Below, piece after piece: positions 20,036 through 31,021 of a stretch of 64,000 nt of DNA (within the stretch, counting starts at the first letter, position 1; every line of letters begins with the position of its first letter). This DNA comes from Flavobacteriales bacterium. Its GTDB lineage: Bacteria; Bacteroidota; Bacteroidia; Flavobacteriales_D; Sanyastnellaceae. The notes under the pieces are model-generated. The model saw only the letters and a list, made by a program, of their open reading frames with translations. It was not told where the DNA came from and made no database searches. A program made the position numbers and the translations under genes. The stretch lies in assembly GCA_027491215.1 (NCBI GenBank), contig JAIXWP010000070.1, positions 36,713 to 100,712 on the forward strand, in the 5' to 3' direction.

Positions 20036-21505
20036 ATGGAGCAAAAGCTATATATCTATAACAGTCTTTCGAGAAAAAAGGAACTCTTCGAACCAATCGT
20101 TGAAGGCAACGTGGGCATGTATGTATGCGGCCCAACAGTTTACAGCGATGTGCATTTAGGAAACGTCCGTACGTTTCTTACGTTCGATATTGTCTATCGC
20201 TATTTGCAATTTCTTGGCTACAAAGTGAGATATGTTCGCAACATTACAGACGTAGGACACTTAGTGGGTGATGGAGACGTTGGAGAAGATAAGATTGCAA
20301 AAAAGGCAAAGCTCGAAAAACTGGAGCCAATGGAAATCGTACAGAAGTACACCAATGGCTTTCATGATGTAATGCGTTTATTCAATATTCTCAATCCATC
20401 GATTGAGCCTACTGCTACAGGACATATTGTAGAACAAATTGAAATGATTCAAGAAATCATTCAAAATGGATATGCCTATGAAAGCAATGGTTCGGTTTAT
20501 TTTGATGTTAGAAAATTCAACGAAAAATACCCTTACGGAAAATTGAGCGGACGGGTCATCGACGATTTGTATACCAATACACGAGAGTTGGATGGTCAGG
20601 ATGAAAAGCGTGACGCCCTCGACTTCGCGATTTGGAAACAAGCCGACCCATCCCACATCATGCAGTGGAATAGCCCATGGGGCAAAGGATTCCCAGGATG
20701 GCACCTTGAGTGTTCAGTGATGAGCACCAAGTATCTTGGAAAAACATTTGATATTCATGGAGGTGGAATGGACTTGAAGTTCCCTCACCACGAATGTGAA
20801 ATTGCACAAAATGTTGGTGCTACTGGTCACGAACCAGTGCGTTACTGGATGCATGGAAACATGCTTACAGTGAATGGCCGCAAGATGGCCAAGAGCGAAG
20901 GAAATGGCTTTACTCCGGAAGAACTTGTAACTGGTAATCACAAATTACTAGACAAAGGATACAGCCCAATGACCGTTCGTTTCTTTATGCTTCAAGGACA
21001 TTACACTTCAACGCTCGACTTCAGCAATGAGGCTCTGCAAGCGGCGGAGAGAGGATATAAGCGTATGACGGCTGCAATGAAATTAATGGAGAAGTTGGCA
21101 CCATCTGACACGAGCGATGAAAATATTCAAGCTATAACGGATGCTTGCTATGCAGCAATGAATGATGATTTCAATACACCGATTTTGATTTCGCATTTGT
21201 TTGAAGGCGTGCGCATCATCAATTCAATAAATGACGGCAAACTAAAATTGACGGCTCCAGATATTGCGCTTCTTTCAAAAACAATGGATGAATTCTTCCA
21301 TCAAGTGTTAGGTTTAAACATTGAAGATGCCGGTGCTAATGATGCATTGACAGAGCAATTAATGAATTTCATTTTAGAAATGAGATCCAATGCGAAGTCA
21401 AACAAAGATTTTGTGACAAGCGATTTAATCAGAGATTCTTTAGCCAAATTAAATATTCAAATCAAGGACACGAAAGAAGGTGCTACTTGGTCTATAAATG
21501 AATAA
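20036..21505 (+). CDS. cysS: Cysteinyl-tRNA synthetase
   Basis: [81 protein letters not shown]. Confidence 0.97.
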   Translation: MEQKLYIYNSLSRKKELFEPIVEGNVGMYVCGPTVYSDVHLGNVRTFLTFDIVYRYLQFLGYKVRYVRNITDVGHLVGDGDVGEDKIAKKAKLEKLEPMEIVQKYTNGFHDVMRLFNILNPSIEPTATGHIVEQIEMIQEIIQNGYAYESNGSVYFDVRKFNEKYPYGKLSGRVIDDLYTNTRELDGQDEKRDALDFAIWKQADPSHIMQWNSPWGKGFPGWHLECSVMSTKYLGKTFDIHGGGMDLKFPHHECEIAQNVGATGHEPVRYWMHGNMLTVNGRKMAKSEGNGFTPEELVTGNHKLLDKGYSPMTVRFFMLQGHYTSTLDFSNEALQAAERGYKRMTAAMKLMEKLAPSDTSDENIQAITDACYAAMNDDFNTPILISHLFEGVRIINSINDGKLKLTAPDIALLSKTMDEFFHQVLGLNIEDAGANDALTEQLMNFILEMRSNAKSNKDFVTSDLIRDSLAKLNIQIKDTKEGATWSINE

Positions 21506-22539
21506 TGATGTATAAAAAATTCAAGCAGCCATTTCGATTTGCCTTTACCCTAGCGCTCTTGGTATTGACAGCTTGTGAAAGCTGCACCGATACTCCACCA
21601 CCAGTAAAGCCAGAGGATAAGCCTACGAATGAATCGGTAAACGTGCCGAAATTTCAAGCAGATAGCGCATATGCATTTGTAAAAGCGCAAGTTGATTTTG
21701 GCCCACGTGTTCCAGGCTCGTCACCACATTCAGCTTGTGGAGATTGGATGGTCGCTAAATTGAAGTCATACGGTGCAAATGTGATCGAGCAGAAAGGAAC
21801 TACCACAACCTATGATGGAAAGTCTGTTCCACTACGCAACATTATAGCAGAATTTAACCCCGCTTCAAAAAAGAGAATCACACTTGCTGCACATTGGGAC
21901 ACTCGCCCATTTGGTGATAAGGACTCAAACGAAGGCATGTGGAAAAAACCAATTGACGGCGCGAATGACGGTGGCTCGGGAGTTGGCGTGTTGTTGGAAA
22001 TGGCGCGCTTGTTTTCTGCTCAAGCACCTAAAGTGGGTGTAGATATTATTTTCTTCGATGTGGAAGATTACGGCACTCCAGAATTTGCAACACAAACCGA
22101 CAATGATGTTTACACATGGTGTTTGGGTTCACAATATTGGGCACGCCAACCGCATAAAGTAAATTACAATTCGCAATGCGGAATTTTATTGGATATGGTG
22201 GGAGCGAAAGATGCTACTTTCAATAAAGAAGGCAAATCAATGGAGGTTGCTATCGGCACCGTTGGTCGTGTTTGGAGTATTGCTGAAAGCCTTGGATATG
22301 GTAGTTATTTTCAAGACAGAACAGCACAAGAAATTGTCGATGACCACCAGTTTATGATTCTTGCGGGAGTGCCGACTATTGACATCATTGATATGCGTCA
22401 AGAAACACAAGCAATGGGACTGAGTGGATATGGCTTTGGATCATTCCATCATACGCATAATGACAACATGAGTATCATCGATACTAAGACCCTTGAAGCA
22501 GTGGGCACAACAGTTTCTCATTTCGTGTACAAATACTAA
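21505..22539 (+). CDS. M28-family metallopeptidase lipoprotein (glutaminyl-peptide cyclotransferase-like)
   Basis: LTACESC lipobox; DFGPRVPGSSPHSACGDWM, AAHWDTRPFGDKD, GANDGGSGVGVLLEMAR, IIFFDVEDYG, SFHHTHNDNMSIID. Confidence 0.88.
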   Translation: MMYKKFKQPFRFAFTLALLVLTACESCTDTPPPVKPEDKPTNESVNVPKFQADSAYAFVKAQVDFGPRVPGSSPHSACGDWMVAKLKSYGANVIEQKGTTTTYDGKSVPLRNIIAEFNPASKKRITLAAHWDTRPFGDKDSNEGMWKKPIDGANDGGSGVGVLLEMARLFSAQAPKVGVDIIFFDVEDYGTPEFATQTDNDVYTWCLGSQYWARQPHKVNYNSQCGILLDMVGAKDATFNKEGKSMEVAIGTVGRVWSIAESLGYGSYFQDRTAQEIVDDHQFMILAGVPTIDIIDMRQETQAMGLSGYGFGSFHHTHNDNMSIIDTKTLEAVGTTVSHFVYKY

Positions 22540-23618
22540 GGCTGATATCTCTCTGCAAGAAAGATATACGGTGCCATCATGTGATGGATGAAATTATTGG
22601 TGGTACTCTCAGGATATTTTTGAAAATACGTTTCGTCGGCTCTAAGAATCACAAATGGGCCCACGCGTGAATAATTTCCTCCATCGATAAAGTCTGGCAT
22701 TTTATAAAAAGGCAGTTCCTTTTGAATGAGGGGATATGTCTTTTCACCTAAAATTTCCTTGTAGGTTTCGTGAGCATCTTGTGTTGCTCCATTGAGGTCA
22801 TTATAAATTTTCTTCATCACCAATCTGGTCATAAACTTTTGCTTTTTGATGATCTCTTCAGCATTTGAAAACGGATTGGTAGTATTAAAATCATTCAATG
22901 TTTGAATCGTGATTGGTACCTCTGGAACCCAATCTGCGGAGTTCACCACCGACATACACCAACCACCCTTTGTGAGGTCTTCATAGTCATAAGCGAAATG
23001 TAAGTTTCCTGGCTTGGGAGCGGCGCTGCAAATGGATTTAAAACGAATGTCTTTCCACATCATTCCTTTTGACTGCATATCGAATAAATGCGCCGTCAAC
23101 AAATAATTAATAGCTCCTCCTTGACTATGACCTGTTAAAATAAACTCGCGTATTCCGACACCGTAGCATGAATCTATTTTCGAAATAACATCATCTGAAA
23201 TAGAAGCAAGACCAATCAACCAACCGGGATGCACAGCGGCTTTTGGATTGCGTGCCAATTGATACTTGAAAATCTTATCAGGTTTCACTTGAATTTCACC
23301 CTGTGCAGGAACCATTGCTGCATAAAAATTCTCAAGCCAGCTTATATTCTTTGCTGTAGTGCCTCGCACATTAATAACAGCATAACCCTTTTCTGAAATC
23401 CATAGATCCCAAAGATTATCTAAGCCCATGATTGGAGAACGATACACACGTTTAAAACCTATTGGTTCTGGGATATTTTTATAGAAGGTGCTATCACCAA
23501 ATCGCGATGTCATTCGCATAATTTGAATGTATTCCTCCTTATCGAATTTCGGTTTTAGATTTTGAGAAAAAGAAAGAAGACTGCAAAATGTACAAAGTGC
23601 AAGCAGCAAAGTTTTCAT
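22536..23618 (-). CDS. Lipase family (class 3-like) secreted hydrolase
   Basis: Signal peptide; GIREFILTGHSQGGAINYLLTAHLF (GHSxGG), AVINVRGTT, SICSAAPKPGNLHFAYDYE. Confidence 0.82.
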   Translation of the reverse strand: MKTLLLALCTFCSLLSFSQNLKPKFDKEEYIQIMRMTSRFGDSTFYKNIPEPIGFKRVYRSPIMGLDNLWDLWISEKGYAVINVRGTTAKNISWLENFYAAMVPAQGEIQVKPDKIFKYQLARNPKAAVHPGWLIGLASISDDVISKIDSCYGVGIREFILTGHSQGGAINYLLTAHLFDMQSKGMMWKDIRFKSICSAAPKPGNLHFAYDYEDLTKGGWCMSVVNSADWVPEVPITIQTLNDFNTTNPFSNAEEIIKKQKFMTRLVMKKIYNDLNGATQDAHETYKEILGEKTYPLIQKELPFYKMPDFIDGGNYSRVGPFVILRADETYFQKYPESTTNNFIHHMMAPYIFLAERYQP

Positions 23619-23639
23619 AGTAATAGCTGTAAGAAAAAC

Positions 23640-26600
23640 TTAAAAATCTAAGTTAAGAGAAAGATAGAATACGCGAGGTAAAACTCTACCATCATCCACT
23701 CCCCAAGCCCAGTCGGCACGCATAAAATAACCAAGCACTCGAGAGCGCAAACCGAACCCATAACCATAAATAATAGGCTCTTTATTATTCTGAATTTGAA
23801 CAGTAATTGGATTCTGATAAACTGTAGTTTGGTTAAATAAATTCTCTGTCGAATATGGTGTTTTTCCTGTCCAAGCAGAGCCCGCATCAAAGAATCCGAC
23901 GATTTGGAAATTCTCTACAAAATCGTTCTTAATTGGTTTTCTCATCAAGTATTTGAACACTGGCCAACGCAATTCGGCATTCATTAAAGCGAACGAATTT
24001 CCATTTCTTGAATTGACATAAAAACCTCTCAATGGACCAATGAATGTTTGGTGCTGAAACACTGCGGTATCTAATGGAGGCAATGAATTATCAACCTTTT
24101 GGAAAAGCCAGTTATCCACGCCGCCCAGATAGTGTGCGAGCTTATAGCGTCCCACAGAAGTAGATCCAGAGAAGCGCACCGCTGCAATCAAATCACGATG
24201 TATTTTTTGATAGTGTCTGAAATCAAACCCAAGAATATTGAAGTCTGTTCTTGTGCCTGTCACATTTGGCTGCTGGTAGCGCTCTACCCAGAATTTGTAA
24301 CGTGTACCGTTGTAAAGGTTCAATCCTCGATTGACAGTATTATCAAAAACATATTCTGCGCGCAATCCCAATTGATAAGTAAATCTTGTAGGCACTACAA
24401 GGCTTGTTGGATCAATACTAGATGTAACCGTTCTATCCTGACGTCCGATAACAGTCATGCGGAGGCTTGACAATTCTGTGAAAGGATACTTCACTTGATA
24501 AGCGATCGAGTGCGTATGTATTTTATAGAAGCGGAAATTATCGAATGACTCTTGTGCTTGACGTTGAAGCATGATTTTTTTATCCCATCGACTTCGCAAA
24601 TTTTCAAGACTGATTCCAAAGTCGTTGTTTTGCAAATCAAATGCTAGGCGGGCCCCTCCCACTAATTTGTAATCCTCAAATAAATCGCTCAATCCAAATT
24701 TCACCAAACCTGAAATACCCGGATTGATAGAAGTTGGGCTTGTAAATCGTTGATAGAACGCATTCGTAAAACTATTATCCACCTGGCTAAGCACAAAGTC
24801 TGTAGCGAAGTTGAGTCGATAATTTCTTGATTTAGGAATTGAAAATTCTTGTGCTATAGAATCTGATTCAGCAATTTCTCCATCCTCTGTTATTTCTTGG
24901 ATACGCACCGATTCCTTCTCATAGGTGTAATTCAGTTTTTCGTCTTCAAATACATAATTATCGGTGTCCACCTCATCTGGCGCAATGCTATCAGGCTTAA
25001 TTGATATGATTTCAAGCAAATTCGACTCCTTTTCATCTGAAGCAGTTTCCTCAGAATACACATTATCAAATGTGGAGTCGTTCGCGCGATTATCTTTATA
25101 GAAAATCGGTCGGGAGTTTTTCTTAAAGACCAATGTATAATCACCGGTTTGAGCATTAAATTGATAGTCTATCGGCCTTCGCGGGAAATTTGAAAGCAGC
25201 TTCGCGCTGGTCAAATAGCGATAGTTGATAGTGGTATCAATACTTGCAATGGTACTGTCAATCGTTGCAAGGAAACGGTTATCAATTCCCTTTTCATTGC
25301 TGAGATATGTAAAGTGTTTCGTCTTGTATTCAGCGGGATGGTGCTCATCTGCCTCGGGCGTATTGGTTACACGCTCCAAAATTTTCCCTCGATTTTCGTA
25401 ATCTAAAATGAAGATATCTTTATTCAATGCTATAATCTCTTCATCCTCTTCCTTGCGCAGTGTATCATCTTGTCGATTTGAAGCAAAGATGATTCGCGTA
25501 TCATTTTCAATGAAGCGCGGATTGATATCATCAAACGCATCGAAAGTGATTTGCTCTTGGTTATTCCCTAAAACCTGATAGACGAAAATATCTGTTTGAC
25601 CTTTGTTTGATCCACTGAATACAATCTTCTTTCCGTCTTGACTGTATTGCATGTCCACTACTTTCTCCAATCGGAACAACTCTTTTTCGACTTTCTTTTT
25701 TTCGGCTAATTCATAATTACCGATAAACGCACGTCCCCTCGCCTCGAAGATATAGGTAAGGATTTCCGACGTGGGGTGCCATGTTAGAATGGGATAAGAT
25801 TCATCAGCGATACGATCAAGACGATAATCTTTCTTGATGATCCGTTTTAACTTTTGGGTGGTGTAATCATAGACCCAAATCTTAGACTGCCCCATTTCAT
25901 GCGTTACAAATGCAAGCTTGGTGCTATCCGGAGAAAGTTTGAATTGCGAGTAATTATATTTTTTCTTGTACTTAACAGGAAGCTGACCCAATTTTTTCTC
26001 CGATTTTTTCCAAGCTCTCTTTTCCGCGCGTGGAGCTTCTTTTGGAGGACGAGGACGAGTTCCGGGAATTAAAACATCACGTGTTTTAGAATATTTTTCT
26101 TTGTAATAATTGATGAACTCCTTTGTAATCTCTTCAGTAGAAAGTCCTAGCACAAATAAAAATCCACTTTCTACATTCCTACTTAGACGAGTCATGTAGA
26201 GCACGTTCGGGATAACATTTTCACCATAAACTTCAGAAATAAATTTCCAGAAAGCATGTCCTGCGTATTGCGCAGACTTGCCTTCGAATCTATTCATGGT
26301 TCCTACTTTTTTCTTTTGCACCAAATCGCGCATGAATAGTTCTGACTCTGCGGAGAACGGCGAAGCTGAGTAGGAAATGATTCCGTCTTCATACCACTTA
26401 GGCATGTTTAATAGCGTGTTGCTTTTCAGAACGTCCTTCCAATCACCACCATACATCATGTTATTAAAGAGCACCCTCGAGATATTATCTCTGATTTGTC
26501 TTTCGAGTGCTGCATGATCACCTTCGTAGTAAACAAACATTTTGTTTCCCATGATGCGAGCGGCACCGCCGATGTTGTATTGGTCATCGTTAGAAATACC

Positions 26601-26918
26601 AATATTACTTTGACGAAATTCGCTTTGCTTCGAATACACCAAGACCTGCACTTTGTCATCCAAAGTGTAGTCGTAAAACTTCTGAAGATCTTGAAGATTT
26701 TTCTCGGAAGAGATAAGGGTGTACTGTGCTAGTTTTTCGCCACCGAAATAATAGTACACCTCAAAATGATCTGTCGGATAATAGAGCCAATCAAATTCTC
26801 GGTACTGAACTCTATTTTTTCCAAACTCCATGTTTGATCCTTGGTAGAACTGCGCCCATGAGCATAAAGGGCCCATGAGGATAATACCAAGTATGACAAT
26901 GAGAGCTTTAGACTTCAT
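23640..26918 (-). CDS. Large protein: degenerate peptidase-like N-domain, PD40/TolB-type beta-propeller, C-terminal BamA/D15-like outer-membrane barrel
   Basis: YSQFKLSPDSTKLAFVTHEMGQSKIWVYDYTTQKLKRI..., YSQDGKKIVFSGSNKGQTDIFVYQVLGNNQEQITFDAFDDINPRFI; C-terminus GYGFGLRSRVLGYFMRADWAWGVDDGRVLPRVFYLSLNLDF ends in aromatic residue. Start Met refined from 26936. Confidence 0.82.
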   Translation of the reverse strand: MKSKALIVILGIILMGPLCSWAQFYQGSNMEFGKNRVQYREFDWLYYPTDHFEVYYYFGGEKLAQYTLISSEKNLQDLQKFYDYTLDDKVQVLVYSKQSEFRQSNIGISNDDQYNIGGAARIMGNKMFVYYEGDHAALERQIRDNISRVLFNNMMYGGDWKDVLKSNTLLNMPKWYEDGIISYSASPFSAESELFMRDLVQKKKVGTMNRFEGKSAQYAGHAFWKFISEVYGENVIPNVLYMTRLSRNVESGFLFVLGLSTEEITKEFINYYKEKYSKTRDVLIPGTRPRPPKEAPRAEKRAWKKSEKKLGQLPVKYKKKYNYSQFKLSPDSTKLAFVTHEMGQSKIWVYDYTTQKLKRIIKKDYRLDRIADESYPILTWHPTSEILTYIFEARGRAFIGNYELAEKKKVEKELFRLEKVVDMQYSQDGKKIVFSGSNKGQTDIFVYQVLGNNQEQITFDAFDDINPRFIENDTRIIFASNRQDDTLRKEEDEEIIALNKDIFILDYENRGKILERVTNTPEADEHHPAEYKTKHFTYLSNEKGIDNRFLATIDSTIASIDTTINYRYLTSAKLLSNFPRRPIDYQFNAQTGDYTLVFKKNSRPIFYKDNRANDSTFDNVYSEETASDEKESNLLEIISIKPDSIAPDEVDTDNYVFEDEKLNYTYEKESVRIQEITEDGEIAESDSIAQEFSIPKSRNYRLNFATDFVLSQVDNSFTNAFYQRFTSPTSINPGISGLVKFGLSDLFEDYKLVGGARLAFDLQNNDFGISLENLRSRWDKKIMLQRQAQESFDNFRFYKIHTHSIAYQVKYPFTELSSLRMTVIGRQDRTVTSSIDPTSLVVPTRFTYQLGLRAEYVFDNTVNRGLNLYNGTRYKFWVERYQQPNVTGTRTDFNILGFDFRHYQKIHRDLIAAVRFSGSTSVGRYKLAHYLGGVDNWLFQKVDNSLPPLDTAVFQHQTFIGPLRGFYVNSRNGNSFALMNAELRWPVFKYLMRKPIKNDFVENFQIVGFFDAGSAWTGKTPYSTENLFNQTTVYQNPITVQIQNNKEPIIYGYGFGLRSRVLGYFMRADWAWGVDDGRVLPRVFYLSLNLDF

Positions 26919-27067
26919 ATTTGACCGACCTTCCAATTCAGCTAATTTAACTAATCATACTAATAACTCTACAAATACCAGAAAGTTTAACGGTTTTAGG
27001 GTGAAAAGAGACAAAAAGCTTTCATTTTCAGGCTATCGAAATACGTTATTTTCGCAAAAAAAATTAC

Positions 27068-27721
27068 ATGTCTATCCACCTCTTCACATTCAATGCATTC
27101 CAGGAAAACACGTATGTATTGGTCAATGCTTCAAAACAAGCCATCATCATCGACCCCGGAATGACAGATGAGTCAGAGGATGCAGTGCTTTTTGATTTCA
27201 TTGAAAGAAACGGATTGACTCCAGTGTATCTACTCAACACCCATTGTCACATTGACCACATATTGGGAAATGCTGCTGTGGTAAAAAAATATGGCGTACC
27301 ATTTTATGCCCATAAGAATGAAATAGCTGTGCTAGAAAGAGCTGGAGCTGCATCATTGCGCTGGGATATACCTTATCGCGAAAGTCCGATGCCCACTCAT
27401 TTTATAGACGAAGGCGACCGCATCGAATTTGGAGAACATTCTTTGGATGTGATTTTCGTACCGGGCCATGCTCCAGGCCATGTAGCCTTTATCGATCACG
27501 AGCATGAGCAAGTTATATCCGGCGACGTACTTTTTGATGGCAGTGTAGGACGAGTTGATTTGCCTGGATGTAATGCGCAAGACTTGGTGGACTCTGTGCA
27601 GAAAAAAATGTATGCCCTCCCCGATCAATATGTAGTTCATCCAGGGCACGGTGGCGCTACTACTATTGGGAAAGAAAAGAAGACCAATTATTTTATTGGA
27701 GAAAATTACAGCCGCTTCTAA
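27068..27721 (+). CDS. MBL-fold metallo-hydrolase (glyoxalase II-like)
   Basis: LLNTHCHIDHILGNA (HxHxDH), VPGHAPGHVAFIDHEHEQVISGDVLFDGSVGRVDLPG, VVHPGHGGATTIGKEK. Confidence 0.94.
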   Translation: MSIHLFTFNAFQENTYVLVNASKQAIIIDPGMTDESEDAVLFDFIERNGLTPVYLLNTHCHIDHILGNAAVVKKYGVPFYAHKNEIAVLERAGAASLRWDIPYRESPMPTHFIDEGDRIEFGEHSLDVIFVPGHAPGHVAFIDHEHEQVISGDVLFDGSVGRVDLPGCNAQDLVDSVQKKMYALPDQYVVHPGHGGATTIGKEKKTNYFIGENYSRF

Positions 27722-28771
27722 CTAGCGAACTTTCTTAAGTGTAAAAGCGAAAGTACTTCCGACTAATTCCGAACTGCGAACAGAGATCGTTTGTTTGTGC
27801 CCTTCGATAATGTGCTTGCAAATTGCAAGGCCAAGACCCGAGCCTCCTTCGTTACGTGATCTGCTTTTATCTACGCGATAAAAGCGCTCAAAAATGCGCG
27901 GTATGTGCTCTTTGGCTATACCCATTCCATTATCCGCAACTTCAATCAAGATATTATCATCCATATCATAGAAGCGAATACGAGTCTCGCCGCCCTCACG
28001 ACCATAGTTGATACTATTGACCAATAAATTCGTGTACACCTGCTGAATCCTTTTTGGATCTGCTTCAACCCAAATAGATTTTTCGTTCGCATTCTTCAAT
28101 CGCAAAGTGATGTTCTTTTCACGCGCTTGTTGTTCAAGTGAATCCATCATTTGGCGGGCCATTTCCACAATGTCAAAGCGCACCATTTCAAATTGCAATC
28201 CATCACTTTCAAATCGCGTAATTTGATCTAGATCCTGCAACAAATCCGTAATTCGATCACAATTGTTAGATGCCTTTTGTAAAAATTTCTTGGTCAGATC
28301 TTTATCGTCAAGCTCGCTTTCAAGCAATGTGTCAACATATCCTTGAATATTGAAAATGGGTGTTTTCAATTCATGCGCTAGGTTTCCGATGAATTCCTTT
28401 CTGAAATTCTCGGTTGCACGCAAATCCTTGACCTCTTGAATTTTCTCTTTTGCCCAGTCGGCAACTTGTTCATTTACTAAACCAAGTACATCAGAACTCA
28501 TGCGAATGCTAGGCTTGATGTCGCCACCTGTTACTTTAAGCGCGTGAATCGTTTTATAGATAATCTTTACCTTGCTGTAAAGGAACCGTTCAATAAACGT
28601 GAAAATGATAAAGTAGGAGATTACAAATCCTAATATGACAAACACCAATACCCACAGCCATTCGAATTCTCTTTCAAGAAAATAAACGACCAAGAAATAA
28701 GTGACGGCCAACAATCCCGTGATGAGGGATGCTGAAACAATCGATACGCTTTTTGGTGAGTTTTGGGTCAT
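27722..28771 (-). CDS. Sensor histidine kinase (PhoR-like)
   Basis: FIGNLAHELKTPIFNIQGYVDTLLES (H-box), LVNSINYGREG, DNGMGIAKEHIPRIFERFYRVDKSRSRNEGGSGLGLAICKHI. Confidence 0.95.
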   Translation of the reverse strand: MTQNSPKSVSIVSASLITGLLAVTYFLVVYFLEREFEWLWVLVFVILGFVISYFIIFTFIERFLYSKVKIIYKTIHALKVTGGDIKPSIRMSSDVLGLVNEQVADWAKEKIQEVKDLRATENFRKEFIGNLAHELKTPIFNIQGYVDTLLESELDDKDLTKKFLQKASNNCDRITDLLQDLDQITRFESDGLQFEMVRFDIVEMARQMMDSLEQQAREKNITLRLKNANEKSIWVEADPKRIQQVYTNLLVNSINYGREGGETRIRFYDMDDNILIEVADNGMGIAKEHIPRIFERFYRVDKSRSRNEGGSGLGLAICKHIIEGHKQTISVRSSELVGSTFAFTLKKVR

Positions 28772-29448
28772 TAAGGCTCAAATTTATAGCCTACGCCCTT
28801 AACTGTTTTAAAATTATCATCACCAAGTTTTTCACGAAGTTTGCGGATATGAACATCGATGGTCCTGTCACCCACGATTACATCGTTTCCCCAGACATTT
28901 GCCAAGATAGTTTCTCTAGTGAAAACGCGACCTGGAGCGGAAGTCAAAAGAGCAAGCAATTCAAATTCCTTTTTAGGTAAATTGAGCTGGACTCCTTCCT
29001 TAAAAACCACATATCTTTCCTTGTCTATCACAATTCCATGAGACGGCGCTTCCTTTACTTCGATTTCCGCACCACTATTTCTTCTAAGCAATGCCTTTAC
29101 TCTTGAAACAAGCACTCTTGGCTTGATAGGCTTTGCGATATAATCATCTGCGCCAGCATCAAATCCTGCAATCTGCGAATAGTCTTCGTTTCGTGCAGTC
29201 AAGAATGCGATAAGCACATTTTTCAAATTATCATCATCTCTTAGCTCTCTGCATGTTTCCATCCCGTCCATGCCTGGCATCATCACATCTAATAAAACTA
29301 AATCGGGATTATTTTTCCGAGCCAACTCTAGACCGTCGCGCCCGTTGTTCGCAGTGAATACTTCAAACCCTTCCTTTTCCAGATTAAATCCAATTAAATC
29401 TAGAATGTCCTGTTCGTCATCTACGAGAAGTACTTTCTGTTTGTTCAT
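28771..29448 (-). CDS. Response regulator, OmpR/PhoB family
   Basis: KVLLVDDEQDILDLIGFNLEKEGFEV, DLVLLDVMMPGMDGMETCRELR, winged helix RVFTRETILANVWGNDVIVGDRTIDVHIRKLREKLGDDNFKTVKGVGYKF; 1-bp overlap with kinase gene. Confidence 0.96.
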   Translation of the reverse strand: MNKQKVLLVDDEQDILDLIGFNLEKEGFEVFTANNGRDGLELARKNNPDLVLLDVMMPGMDGMETCRELRDDDNLKNVLIAFLTARNEDYSQIAGFDAGADDYIAKPIKPRVLVSRVKALLRRNSGAEIEVKEAPSHGIVIDKERYVVFKEGVQLNLPKKEFELLALLTSAPGRVFTRETILANVWGNDVIVGDRTIDVHIRKLREKLGDDNFKTVKGVGYKFEP

Positions 29449-29585
29449 GCGGTAATTTTTCGCTTTTTATAACGATGCAAAGCTACCATTACATCGTTAA
29501 GCTAAGGTTAATAAACCCTTAATGCTAGGCTATGGAAATCGTTAAAGTTTGTAGCAATATCGGAAATAGTTGCTTATTTCGCTGC

Positions 29586-30383
29586 ATGAAGAATAACTAT
29601 TATAACGGCAAGACTATTTGGATCACCGGAGCCTCAAGTGGTATCGGTGAAGAATTGGCCTATTTACTTACTTCAGCTGGCGGCACGCTTATTCTCAGCG
29701 CTCGTCGAGAAGAAGAATTGGAGCGAGTAAAGAAAAATTGCAATAGCAGTAATGTCTTCATCTACCCTCTCGATCTTGGAAATGAGGACAGCGTAAGAAC
29801 AACCGCAGAAAGTGTATTAGCTACATTTCCTGCCATCGATATTTTATTCAACAATGGCGGAATTAGTCAAAGAGGCGAAGCTGTAGAAACCGCATTGGAA
29901 GTGGATCGTAGAATTTTTGAAGTGAATTTTTTTGGAAATATTTTACTCTCAAAAATGGTGGGGCGTCAGATGGTTGCAAATAAAAAAGGTCAAATCGTTA
30001 TCACATCAAGTCTTGTCGGAAAATGGGGATTCTATTTGCGTTCTTCTTATTCTGGTTCTAAACATGCATTGCACGGATACTATGAATCTATGCGAATGGA
30101 AGTGGAAAAAAGTGGTGTTGCCATTTCCCTAGTTCTACCTGGATTTACACAGACCAATATTTCAAAACACGCACTCAAAGGTGATGGAACAGCGAGCAAT
30201 GAATTAGACAGTAACCAATCTTCAGGACTAAGTCCTGCATTCGTTGCCCAAAAGATTTTGAATGGTGTCGCGAAGAAAAAATATGAGATTTCAGTTGGCC
30301 GCACTGAGGCTCTGGGATTGATAGTTCGAAGGTATTTTCCAGCGCTATTTCATCGTCTCGTTAGAAAATGGAGCGCTCGATAA
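29586..30383 (+). CDS. Short-chain dehydrogenase/reductase
   Basis: KTIWITGASSGIGEELAYLL, DILFNNGGISQRG, YSGSKHALHGYYESMR. Start refined from 29532 (TATTTCGC just upstream of ATG). Confidence 0.93.
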   Translation: MKNNYYNGKTIWITGASSGIGEELAYLLTSAGGTLILSARREEELERVKKNCNSSNVFIYPLDLGNEDSVRTTAESVLATFPAIDILFNNGGISQRGEAVETALEVDRRIFEVNFFGNILLSKMVGRQMVANKKGQIVITSSLVGKWGFYLRSSYSGSKHALHGYYESMRMEVEKSGVAISLVLPGFTQTNISKHALKGDGTASNELDSNQSSGLSPAFVAQKILNGVAKKKYEISVGRTEALGLIVRRYFPALFHRLVRKWSAR

Positions 30384-30451
30384 CAGAATAAAAATTAGTC
30401 AACTAGCTAACCATTTTCGTTGTACGTTTGTAGCGATATCCATCCCTATCA

Positions 30452-31021
30452 ATGGTCGCTCGAATTTTTTACTTCACCCTCTTTGCATCTAGCCTTATCG
30501 CATGTGGCGAAAAGCCTGCTGCTGTAGCGATTGTAGCCCCGACCAGAGCAGATTACATTATAGTAGACGAGCCCGTTCATCCTGATTTAGATTCCATCGG
30601 AACTGGTGAAGTACTTAATGAATTTTCAGACTATGTAGATCTTTATGTGCTTGTTGCAGACACCGGAACAAGCTATTATAATCTTCGCTCTATCATGATA
30701 TCTTCTGCAGAAAAACTTGAGCAAGAAATAGACACGATGGGAAGGGAATTTAATTCTGAAAAAAACCTCATTGCTCTTCCTCTTGATTCAGAAGATGAAA
30801 TGTGGGCTGGAGATTATTATCCTCGTCGATTTACATCCAACTACTTGAGTCTCGAATATCTCGATTACTATGAGGAAAACGCGGGTGACTCCACCATCGT
30901 CCTTGTTTCGGGAATTTATGATACTGAGAATTCTGCAGATAGCGCACTCGCAAAAGTCAAGGCTGTACTACCAAGTGCACGTCTTATCAAAACCAAGCTA
31001 TATCAAGGCTGCATGCACTAA
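30452..31021 (+). CDS. Putative lipoprotein, SPOR-like C-terminus, unknown function
   Basis: ASSLIACGEK lipobox; C-terminal DSTIVLVSGIYDTENSADSALAKVKAVLPSARLIKTKLYQGCMH. Confidence 0.55.
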   Translation: MVARIFYFTLFASSLIACGEKPAAVAIVAPTRADYIIVDEPVHPDLDSIGTGEVLNEFSDYVDLYVLVADTGTSYYNLRSIMISSAEKLEQEIDTMGREFNSEKNLIALPLDSEDEMWAGDYYPRRFTSNYLSLEYLDYYEENAGDSTIVLVSGIYDTENSADSALAKVKAVLPSARLIKTKLYQGCMH

